Below, piece after piece: positions 1 through 5,809 of a stretch of 6,060 nt of DNA; the stretch's first letter is position 1, and each line of letters starts with the position of its first letter. Source of the DNA: Candidatus Portiera sp. (GTDB lineage: Bacteria > Pseudomonadota > Gammaproteobacteria > CBDBNL01 > JAAOII01); NCBI GenBank assembly GCA_015163845.1, contig JAAOII010000210.1, positions 1-6,060 of the forward strand. The letters are read 5' to 3'. The position numbers and the translations under genes were made by a program. The notes beneath the pieces were generated by a model. That model saw only the letters and a program-made list of their open reading frames with translations, made no database searches and was not told the origin of the DNA.

Positions 1-1
1 A

Positions 2-586
2 GCCCTGGGCATTGCCTGTCAGACCTTACCAGCTATTATAGGCATTACCTACTGTTCCTTTTTTACCAGAAGTGGTATAAACTTGGGTATGCTCGGGGGG
101 ATCATCACAGTCATTCTTAGCGACCCCTTCTTCTTTTCTCAATTTAACTTACAACTTCCAGCCATGGAATATCTACTGAATGTTAAAAGTGTTTTATGGG
201 GACTAGCTGTAAATTTTGTTATTACGATTGCCTTATCTTTCATCACGAATGATGTTGACTCAATCAGGCACAAAAAAGAGTTCCATAATTTTTTATCTGG
301 CTATGCTGGTTTGCCACGAGATAAAAGACATCTAAAGCTTCCCTCTTGGATTGCTTGCATATTATGGTTAATATTTGCATTGAGTCCGACAGTTTTTGTA
401 AGCGTTTATGACTTTAATCTTCTTGGAGGAGGATCTGTGCTCTCCCTAATATTGGGTTGGCAGATTCTTTGGGGTCTGTTAGGAATATCCCTGCTATGGT
501 ATCTTGCGAAGAATGTAGAATTGGCATATTACCCCTACAAATCAGAAAGAGTTGCGCTAAGAGATTCTCTATTAAAGAAGGAATAG
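2..586 (+). CDS. Sodium:solute symporter family transporter, C-terminal part (5' end outside window)
   Basis: The reading frame is open from base 2, well before the first ATG at 83, so this is the last 194 residues of a longer protein and 83 is not its start. The chain is strongly hydrophobic, with about five likely membrane segments: residues about 1-16, 26-40, 62-82, 113-133 and 143-168. They are separated by a charged loop (around DSIRHKKEF) and end in a short basic tail. The opening, with LPAIIG followed by a short basic TRSG turn and a glycine-rich GMLGGI helix, resembles the late helices of sodium:solute symporters (PutP/PanF/ActP type). That family imports small organic molecules with Na+ through the inner membrane. 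The family call rests on recognition of this pattern only, because the Na+-binding core is outside the window. Only 20 bases separate it from acs, so co-transcription is likely and acetate or another short acid is a plausible substrate, but this is inference from context. Confidence 0.65.
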   Translation, partial: ALGIACQTLPAIIGITYCSFFTRSGINLGMLGGIITVILSDPFFFSQFNLQLPAMEYLLNVKSVLWGLAVNFVITIALSFITNDVDSIRHKKEFHNFLSGYAGLPRDKRHLKLPSWIACILWLIFALSPTVFVSVYDFNLLGGGSVLSLILGWQILWGLLGISLLWYLAKNVELAYYPYKSERVALRDSLLKKE

Positions 587-594
587 ATTAAGGT

Positions 595-608
595 ATAATA
601 ATTATTAT
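595..608. repeat. 14-base perfect AT palindrome overlapping the acs start codon
   Basis: ATAATAA is followed directly by its reverse complement TTATTAT, and the last two bases are the A and T of the acs ATG. With no loop and only A/T pairs it would be a poor RNA hairpin, so a role as a DNA operator or as an unstructured start region is more plausible than attenuation. A TATAAT hexamer lies at 594-599, but no matching -35 element is visible at the right distance. An AAGG at 590-593 is the only Shine-Dalgarno candidate, 13 bases from the ATG, which is longer than usual. In such AT-rich sequence the palindrome may be chance. Confidence 0.4.
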
Positions 609-2544
609 GTCTGATATAAAATATCCCATAGATCCCGCCTTTGCTAAAGAGGCATTAATTGATCAAGATAAGTATCTTAAGATGTATCAGGAGTCAGTTG
701 ATGATCCTGATAGCTTCTGGCGGCAACATGGCAAACGCCTGCATTGGTCTAAGCCCTATACTAAAGTCAAGAACACCTCGTTTGCCCATGATGATGTGCA
801 TATCAAATGGTTTGAAGATGGAGAATTAAACGCCTGCTACAACTGTGTTGATCGCCATCTTGCAGAGCGCGGCGACCAAGCAGCCATAATATGGGAAGGC
901 GATACCCCTGACAAAAGTTCGCGTCTAACCTATAAAGAACTACATCGCGAAGTATGCCGCTTAGCCAATGGTTTGAAAGAATTGGGCTATGGTAAAGGTG
1001 ATGTTGCAACCCTATACATGCCAATGATCCCAGAGGCGGCTATTGCCATGCTGGCCTGTGCTCGTCTGGGGATAATCCATTCAGTTGTGTTTGGTGGTTT
1101 TTCACCGGACTCTTTGGCAAATCGCATTGATAATGCCAACAGCCGTTTGGTAATCACTGCTGATGAGGGGCTGCGTGGCGGTAAGGTGATCCCATTGAAA
1201 AAGAATGTTGATGAGGCACTCACTAAGACAGACAAGGTGGAGCATCTTGTGGTAGTTCAATACACGCAAGCAGAAGTTAACTTTCAGGATGCGAGAGATG
1301 TCTGGTATCATGAGTTGGTAGAGAGGCAAGAAGATGATTGTCCAGCCGAGCCGATGAATGCTGAAGACATATTGTTTATCCTATATACCTCTGGCTCTAC
1401 TGGAACACCTAAAGGGCTACAACATAGTACTGGTGGCTATATGCTCTGGACAACTATGACTCATGAATATGTTTTTGACTACAGAGCAGGTGATGTATTT
1501 TGGTGTGGAGCTGATGTCGGCTGGATCACGGGTCATAGCTACATAGTTTATGGACCTCTTGGTAATGGTGCAACCACTGTAATATACGAAGGACTACCAA
1601 ATTACCCAACTTCAGCAAGGTGGGGCGAAATCATTGATAAACATAATGTGGGATACTTCTATACGGCTCCAACCGCAATCCGTGCTTTGATGCGTGAGGG
1701 CGATGAAATATACTCCAAGTGTTCGCTAAAATCACTGCGTGTTTTAGGCACAGTTGGCGAACCAATCAACCCCAATGCCTGGGAATGGTATCGCAAAGTT
1801 CTGGGACGTGGAGAAGTCCCCATTGTAGATACTTGGTGGCAAACCGAGACCGGCGGTCACATGATCACCCCCTTGCCTGGGGCAACAGAATTGAAGCCGG
1901 GCTCAGCAACTCTACCGTTTTTTGGTGTGCAGCCCGCCTTAATAGATAAAGACGGCAAAGAAGTTGAGGGCGAGGCAAGTGGTGCTCTAGTCATCAAGGA
2001 TTCTTGGCCAGGTCAGAGTCGTTCAATTTATGGTAATCATAAAAGGTTCGTTAGCACTTATTTTAGCGATTATAAAAATTACTATTTTGCTGGTGATGGA
2101 GCGAGGCGAGATGCCGATGGTTATTATTGGATAACTGGTAGAATGGACGATGTCCTAAATGTTTCTGGGCACCGCCTAGGAACTGCTGAGATAGAAAGTG
2201 CTTTAGTCGGACATCCTTCAGTTGCTGAGGCGGCAGTCGTCGGCTACCCGCATGAGATAAAAGGGCAGGGGATATTCGCTTATGTTACTTTGATCTTGGG
2301 AATTGAAGGGGACAAAGCACTCCAAGATGAATTACTTGACCAGGTGCGTAAAGAAATCGGTCCCATAGCCAAGCCAGATATTATTCTATTTTCACCATCT
2401 CTGCCTAAGACCCGTTCAGGTAAGATAATGCGGCGCATTCTGCGTAAGATTGCCGCCTCTGAATATGATGATCTTGGCGACTTATCAACCTTAGCCGACA
2501 CTTCGGTAGTTGAGAATCTAATTTCTCAACATAAACTGATCTAA
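607..2544 (+). CDS. acs: Acetyl-coenzyme A synthetase (AMP-forming)
   Basis: This cytoplasmic enzyme activates acetate with ATP to acetyl-AMP and then forms acetyl-CoA, feeding the TCA cycle and lipid synthesis. At 645 residues it is close to E. coli Acs (652) and appears full length. The adenylate-forming motif YTSGSTGTPKG is at residues 260-270. The acetate pocket is seen in WITGH (306-310), V383 of GTVGEP and the TWWQTETGG motif (409-417), whose tryptophans favour acetate over larger acids. The hinge region GRMDDV is at 511-516. The C-terminal motif PKTRSGKIMRR (600-610) contains catalytic K606, which in this family is the site of reversible inactivating acetylation; no acetyltransferase or deacetylase gene is visible here. 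The start is the ATG at 607, matching the family N-terminus. It sits 20 bases after the transporter gene and just before rlmE with no terminator between, so a three-gene transcript is likely. The acetate-type pocket makes propionyl-CoA synthetase unlikely. Confidence 0.97.
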   Translation: MSDIKYPIDPAFAKEALIDQDKYLKMYQESVDDPDSFWRQHGKRLHWSKPYTKVKNTSFAHDDVHIKWFEDGELNACYNCVDRHLAERGDQAAIIWEGDTPDKSSRLTYKELHREVCRLANGLKELGYGKGDVATLYMPMIPEAAIAMLACARLGIIHSVVFGGFSPDSLANRIDNANSRLVITADEGLRGGKVIPLKKNVDEALTKTDKVEHLVVVQYTQAEVNFQDARDVWYHELVERQEDDCPAEPMNAEDILFILYTSGSTGTPKGLQHSTGGYMLWTTMTHEYVFDYRAGDVFWCGADVGWITGHSYIVYGPLGNGATTVIYEGLPNYPTSARWGEIIDKHNVGYFYTAPTAIRALMREGDEIYSKCSLKSLRVLGTVGEPINPNAWEWYRKVLGRGEVPIVDTWWQTETGGHMITPLPGATELKPGSATLPFFGVQPALIDKDGKEVEGEASGALVIKDSWPGQSRSIYGNHKRFVSTYFSDYKNYYFAGDGARRDADGYYWITGRMDDVLNVSGHRLGTAEIESALVGHPSVAEAAVVGYPHEIKGQGIFAYVTLILGIEGDKALQDELLDQVRKEIGPIAKPDIILFSPSLPKTRSGKIMRRILRKIAASEYDDLGDLSTLADTSVVENLISQHKLI

Positions 2545-2549
2545 ATATC

Positions 2550-3143
2550 ATAGAAGTCCAAGATTTTTACAGCAAGGAAGCCGCTGCTGCTGGATATCGT
2601 GCTCGTTCAGCATGGAAACTATTGCAGATTGATGAAAAGTATAAGTTCATTGCCAAGAGCAGCTACATCCTTGAGTTAGGTGCAGCTCCAGGCGGCTGGA
2701 CACAGGTTGTCAAAGAAAGAATGGCGAATAATGCCAAAGTCCTTGCCTGTGATTTGGTAGAGATTCAACCAATTTATAATGTAACTATCCTCACTGGGGA
2801 CTTTATAACAGAGATTACTCCGCCCAAAGTAGAGGAGTTGCTCGGTTCAGATAAAGTTGACCTGCTATTATCAGATATGGCTCCTGCTATCTCTGGCAAT
2901 AGTATTCGTGATCAGGCACAAATGCTGGAATTGGGTTTAGGAGTTCTCGATAAGGCACGAGAGTTGCTCAACCAGGATAAGGGGATTTTATTGACCAAGA
3001 TGTTTCAAGGTAGTGATTTGCAAGAGTTTATACAAGGTTTAAGGCGTGATGGTTATAAGCATAAAATAGTTAAACCACTTGCTTCACGTAGCACATCCAA
3101 GGAAATCTACATAATTGCAAGCCGCAAAGCACTAAATACTTAA
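2550..3143 (+). CDS. rlmE: 23S rRNA (uridine-2'-O-)methyltransferase RlmE (FtsJ/RrmJ), probably from a rare ATA or ATC start
   Basis: RlmE transfers a methyl group from S-adenosylmethionine to the 2'-oxygen of U2552 (E. coli numbering) in the 23S A-loop, a late step of 50S assembly. Numbering from the ATA at 2550 (197 residues), the SAM-binding motif ELGAAPGGW is at 42-50, an SAM-contacting aspartate (GDF) at D84, and the catalytic K-D-K-E set is K23 (AWKLL), D109 (SDMAP), K150 (TKMFQG) and E185 (SKEIY). The family block AGYRARSAWKLLQIDEKY spans 14-31. The first conventional start in frame, TTG at 2622, comes after K23 and would delete it, so it is almost certainly wrong. Upstream, the frame is open only back to a TAA at 2532-2534 and contains no ATG, GTG or TTG. 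ATC (2547) and ATA (2550), just after the acs stop, are the best candidates, and no Shine-Dalgarno is visible. The SRWL-containing N-terminal tail of proteobacterial RlmE is missing, leaving a short form like archaeal homologues. Function is secure; the exact start is not. Confidence 0.88.
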   Translation: MEVQDFYSKEAAAAGYRARSAWKLLQIDEKYKFIAKSSYILELGAAPGGWTQVVKERMANNAKVLACDLVEIQPIYNVTILTGDFITEITPPKVEELLGSDKVDLLLSDMAPAISGNSIRDQAQMLELGLGVLDKARELLNQDKGILLTKMFQGSDLQEFIQGLRRDGYKHKIVKPLASRSTSKEIYIIASRKALNT

Positions 3144-3162
3144 TACACGAATAATTCACAAT

Positions 3163-3192
3163 ATAATTAAATAATTAAAAATATGCATATTT
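3163..3192. repeat. AT-rich repeat block upstream of ftsH: 8-base direct repeat and 14-base palindrome
   Basis: ATAATTAA occurs twice in perfect tandem (3163-3170 and 3171-3178). It is followed immediately by the perfect palindrome AAATATGCATATTT (3179-3192). The block ends 14 bases before the -35 element of the predicted ftsH promoter. That position fits an A/T-rich upstream promoter element or a binding site for a dimeric regulator. No known regulator site is recognised, and the base composition makes chance repeats likely. Confidence 0.4.
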
Positions 3193-3205
3193 ATACCTTT
3201 AAACA

Positions 3206-3233
3206 CTTGAAAAAAATAAGAATGACCCTATAA
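3206..3233 (+). promoter_or_regulatory. Predicted heat-shock (RpoH/sigma-32) promoter of ftsH, overlapping a possible sigma-70 promoter
   Basis: CTTGAAA (3206-3212) is followed after 13 bases by CCCTATAA (3226-3233). This fits the E. coli sigma-32 consensus CTTGAAA, 13-17 bases, CCCCATNT. It also fits the alphaproteobacterial form CTTG, 17 bases, CYTATNT except for the final base. The same bases can be read as a sigma-70 promoter: TTGAAA (3207-3212), 16 bases, TATAAA (3229-3234). Transcription would start near 3239-3242, about 30 bases before the ftsH ATG. In E. coli ftsH is known to be heat-induced through sigma-32, and FtsH in turn degrades sigma-32, so the placement makes biological sense. 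Confidence 0.6.
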
Positions 3234-3240
3234 ATATAGT

Positions 3241-3273
3241 ATGAATTATTATATGATAAACTACACACAATGA
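3241..3273 (+). other. Possible 10-codon leader ORF overlapping the ftsH start
   Basis: An ATG at 3241 opens a short frame encoding MNYYMINYTQ, and its TGA stop (3271-3273) overlaps the ftsH ATG as ATGA. The ATG falls almost exactly at the transcription start expected from the upstream promoter, so it would be leaderless or nearly so. No ribosome binding site is visible for it or for ftsH, and translational coupling through the ATGA overlap is conceivable. A frame this short in AT-rich sequence can easily arise by chance. Confidence 0.2.
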
Positions 3274-5228
3274 AGAAGAATATACTTTTATGGCTTTCGG
3301 TGCTGTTCTTTCTAGGGATTGTTTTTAGTAACAATCTAAGCATAGCCCCACAATCCAACTCGCTTAATTACTCTGACTTCATAAAACAAGTCAATCAAGG
3401 AAGCGTTAGCAGTGTTACCATTAGTGGTTATACTATTACTGGCACTTTAGAAAATGGAGATGAGTTTAGCACAACCAGACCAGCGGCAGAGGATAGCCAA
3501 CTTATGGACGACCTTTTCCGCAACAATGTTGAAGTGATTGGCGAAGCTCCTCAAAGGCAAGGAGTGCTAAGGCAACTATTTATTGCTTCATTTCCAGTCC
3601 TGTTATTATTTGGTATCTTATATTTTGCAATGCGCGGCATGCAGAATCTTGGAGGTGGTCGCAACAACCCCATTAGCTTCGGCAAGAGTCGTGCCAAGGC
3701 ATTAAATCGCGAAGATATCACTACTAGGTTTTCCGATGTTGCTGGCGTTGAGGAGGCAAAAGAAGAAGTTTCAGAACTTGTGGATTTTCTAAAAGATCCG
3801 CGCAAGTTTACTAAAATAGGAGCCAGAATTCCACGTGGCATCCTTATGTGCGGACCTCCAGGGACTGGTAAGACATTACTGGCGAGAGCTATAGCCGGTG
3901 AGGCAGGTGTCCCATTCTTTAGTATATCTGGGTCTGATTTTGTGGAGATGTTCGTTGGTGTTGGTGCCTCACGAGTAAGGGATATGTTTACCGAAGCGAA
4001 GAAGAGCTCTCCGTGTATTATATTTATTGACGAGATTGATGCGGTTGGACGCCATCGTGGTGCTGGTTTAGGTGGCGGACATGATGAGAGAGAACAAACA
4101 CTCAATCAATTACTAGTTGAAATGGATGGTTTTGAAAAAAATAGTGGGACTATCGTCATAGCCGCAACCAACCGTCCTGATGTTTTGGACCCAGCTTTGT
4201 TGCGACCTGGTCGTTTTGATAGACAGGTTTTCATTCATTTACCTGATTTGGCCGGGCGTGAGAAAATACTTAAGGTGCATATGAAGCAGGTGCCTCATGT
4301 TTCTCCAGATGATGCTATGACCATTGCCAGAGGTACTCCTGGATTTACTGGAGCTGATTTGGCAAACTTAGTCAATGAGGCAGCACTCCTTGCGGCAAAG
4401 ACCAATCGCAAGAAAGTTGGTATTCTTGAGTTTGAAAAAGCCAAGGATAAGCTTATGATGGGGAGTGAACGACGCTCCATGGTTATGAACGATAAAGATA
4501 AGGCACTGACTGCCTATCATGAGGCAGGCCATGCTATAGTTGGTTTAACTGTCCCAGAGCATGATCCTGTCTATAAAGTTACAATCATTCCACGTGGGAG
4601 AGCATTAGGAGTTACTATGTTCTTGCCAGAAGAGGATAAATATAGCCAAAGTAAACTGATGCTGACTAGTCAGCTATGTAGTTTATTTGGTGGCAGGGTA
4701 GCTGAAGAGTTAGTATATGGTAGAGAGTATATAACTACTGGGGCTTCCAATGATATTGAAAGAGCCACTGGCATAGCTCGCGCCATGGTGACAAAGTGGG
4801 GCTTGTCAGAAAAATTAGGACCGCAAAAATTTGATGGAACAGAAGATGAGGTATTCCTAGGTCGTCAGCTTAATAATAATAATAAAACGCAAACATCTGA
4901 AGAGACAGCCAAGTTGATTGACCAAGAAGTCAAAAAATTATTGTCAGATGCCTATAGCAAATCCAAAACCATACTCAAAAAGAATATGTCAAAACTGAAG
5001 CTGATGGCGGAATGCTTGATTAAATATGAAACTATTGGTGAAGAGCAAATAAAAGCTATAATGAAAGGCAAAGCACCAAACCCACCTGAAGAATGGATTA
5101 GGTATCAGAAGGATGAGAAGTCAAGGGCTAAGAAGGTAGCAAGTAAGAGTAGGTCTAAACCCAGGGGAGGCAAGGCACTTAATCCTGCGCAGCCACTCGC
5201 AAAAAACATCCAATCAGATAAGAAGTAA
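3270..5228 (+). CDS. ftsH: ATP-dependent zinc metalloprotease FtsH (HflB)
   Basis: FtsH is a hexameric inner-membrane AAA+ protease that extracts and degrades damaged membrane proteins and short-lived regulators such as sigma-32 and LpxC in E. coli. The 652-residue protein has a first membrane helix (about 4-20), a small periplasmic domain (about 22-100) and a second helix (about 102-121). The AAA+ module starts at FSDVAGVEEAKEE (about 154). It shows Walker A GPPGTGKT (195-202), the FVG pore loop (228-230), Walker B IIFIDEID (250-257) and arginine fingers R312 and R315 in the second region of homology. The protease domain has HEAGH (417-421), with D495 as the likely third zinc ligand. All catalytic residues are present. 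The tail from about 614 is rich in Lys, Arg and Ser. ATG 3270 is the first start in frame after a TAG at 3237, and the N-terminus MKKNILLWL matches the family. It follows rlmE, as in E. coli, but with its own predicted heat-shock promoter. Confidence 0.98.
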   Translation: MKKNILLWLSVLFFLGIVFSNNLSIAPQSNSLNYSDFIKQVNQGSVSSVTISGYTITGTLENGDEFSTTRPAAEDSQLMDDLFRNNVEVIGEAPQRQGVLRQLFIASFPVLLLFGILYFAMRGMQNLGGGRNNPISFGKSRAKALNREDITTRFSDVAGVEEAKEEVSELVDFLKDPRKFTKIGARIPRGILMCGPPGTGKTLLARAIAGEAGVPFFSISGSDFVEMFVGVGASRVRDMFTEAKKSSPCIIFIDEIDAVGRHRGAGLGGGHDEREQTLNQLLVEMDGFEKNSGTIVIAATNRPDVLDPALLRPGRFDRQVFIHLPDLAGREKILKVHMKQVPHVSPDDAMTIARGTPGFTGADLANLVNEAALLAAKTNRKKVGILEFEKAKDKLMMGSERRSMVMNDKDKALTAYHEAGHAIVGLTVPEHDPVYKVTIIPRGRALGVTMFLPEEDKYSQSKLMLTSQLCSLFGGRVAEELVYGREYITTGASNDIERATGIARAMVTKWGLSEKLGPQKFDGTEDEVFLGRQLNNNNKTQTSEETAKLIDQEVKKLLSDAYSKSKTILKKNMSKLKLMAECLIKYETIGEEQIKAIMKGKAPNPPEEWIRYQKDEKSRAKKVASKSRSKPRGGKALNPAQPLAKNIQSDKK

Positions 5229-5231
5229 TTT

Positions 5232-5319
5232 GCTCTTCTTCTATAGTCCTTCTATAGTCATCTACCTAGTCATATAGGTGCTTATGCCAAGGGATTATGT
5301 ATAGTATAGACAAAGAAGC
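5232..5319 (+). other. Possible bulged stem downstream of ftsH (weak)
   Basis: GC plus TTCTTCTATA (5232-5245, with a two-base bulge TC) can pair with TATAG and AAGAAGC (5305-5319, with a three-base bulge ACA), giving about 12 pairs. The roughly 60-base loop contains a small hairpin, ACCTA (5264-5268) with TAGGT (5275-5279). There is no run of T residues after either structure, so it does not look like an intrinsic terminator. It may instead be a 3' UTR fold, a processing site or chance. The rest of the gap to 5377 shows no gene; a promoter for folB is possible but no well-spaced -35/-10 pair is visible. Confidence 0.2.
5238..5259 (+). repeat. Perfect 11-base tandem repeat in the ftsH-folB gap
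   Basis: CTTCTATAGTC occurs twice back to back (5238-5248 and 5249-5259). A degenerate third unit, ATCTACCTAGTC (5260-5271), follows. The repeat starts nine bases after the ftsH stop. It looks like a small local duplication, and no function is recognised. Confidence 0.7.
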
Positions 5320-5377
5320 TTGATTAGATGGCAAATGACACAATCTATAAAGTATAGCGAATAAATAAAGTCACTCT

Positions 5378-5809
5378 ATGCAAGATAATCCACCTTTTAG
5401 TCCTCAATTACCAACTGAGTTTATTGAGAAACTAGTTCAGAATAAATCTGGTTTATCTATCAATATAAGTAACATGCGTTTGCGCACTTATATTGGAATC
5501 AATGACTGGGAACAAGCTAATCGTCAAGATGTAATAATAAATATTAATATAGAGTGTTCTTCTCGTTCCTTGTTGGCCTGCTCTAGCGATGATATAAAAG
5601 ATACTCTCAACTACAAAGATATCAGTAAAAAAGTAATCAAGTGTGTAGAGAGTTCACGTTTTTATCTAGTGGAAAAAATGGCAGCAGCAATTCTTGCCAT
5701 AGCCCTAGAAGCTCCCTTAGCTATAGCAGCTGAGGTCAAAGTAGAAAAGCCCGGCGCCTTAAGATTCAGTGATTCTGTAGGTGTATCCATAAGTGGCTCA
5801 AATGATTAG
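5378..5809 (+). CDS. folB: Dihydroneopterin aldolase (FolB), with FolX-like features
   Basis: FolB cleaves 7,8-dihydroneopterin to 6-hydroxymethyl-7,8-dihydropterin and glycolaldehyde in folate synthesis, and its product is the substrate of FolK, encoded next. The FolB/FolX fold covers about residues 26-140 of 143. Catalytic positions match E. coli FolB: E45 in GINDWEQ, Y79 in LNYKD and K124 in EKPGAL. Other segments are closer to E. coli FolX (dihydroneopterin triphosphate 2'-epimerase): LRLRTFIGI versus MRLRTYIGI, the NRQD followed by a beta strand (48-51), VENNRF versus VESSRF (90-95), and ALR-DSV (127-134). The FolB-like KPG and DWEQ motifs and the folK neighbour favour aldolase, possibly with epimerase activity. 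About 25 residues precede the usual first beta strand. ATG 5378 is kept because the only internal ATG (M33) lies inside that strand. A weak AAAG lies seven bases before the start. Confidence 0.85.
   Translation: MQDNPPFSPQLPTEFIEKLVQNKSGLSINISNMRLRTYIGINDWEQANRQDVIININIECSSRSLLACSSDDIKDTLNYKDISKKVIKCVESSRFYLVEKMAAAILAIALEAPLAIAAEVKVEKPGALRFSDSVGVSISGSND

Noticed and set aside
83..586. Transporter gene starting at ATG 83
   Set aside because: The frame is open to the window edge, and the upstream residues continue the membrane-helix pattern, so 83 is an internal methionine.
594..599. TATAAT as a -10 element for acs
   Set aside because: No -35 element is found 15-19 bases upstream; the hexamer is part of the AT palindrome.
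2532..2544. Programmed frameshift from acs into rlmE
   Set aside because: The frames overlap for only ten bases and no slippery heptamer is present; fusing a 645-residue synthetase to RlmE is also implausible.
2622..3143. rlmE starting at TTG 2622
   Set aside because: This start would remove the catalytic lysine and the conserved AGYRARSAWK block encoded directly upstream in the same frame.
3551..4105. Long open frame of 184 codons on the minus strand inside ftsH
   Set aside because: It lies wholly opposite the conserved FtsH AAA+ region, has a low-complexity Ser/Pro-rich translation and resembles no family; it is a shadow of ftsH.
5264..5279. ACCTA/TAGGT hairpin as the ftsH terminator
   Set aside because: The stem is only five pairs and no T-run follows.
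5320..5351. TTGATT and TATAAA as a folB promoter
   Set aside because: The spacer is 20 bases, too long for a typical sigma-70 promoter.
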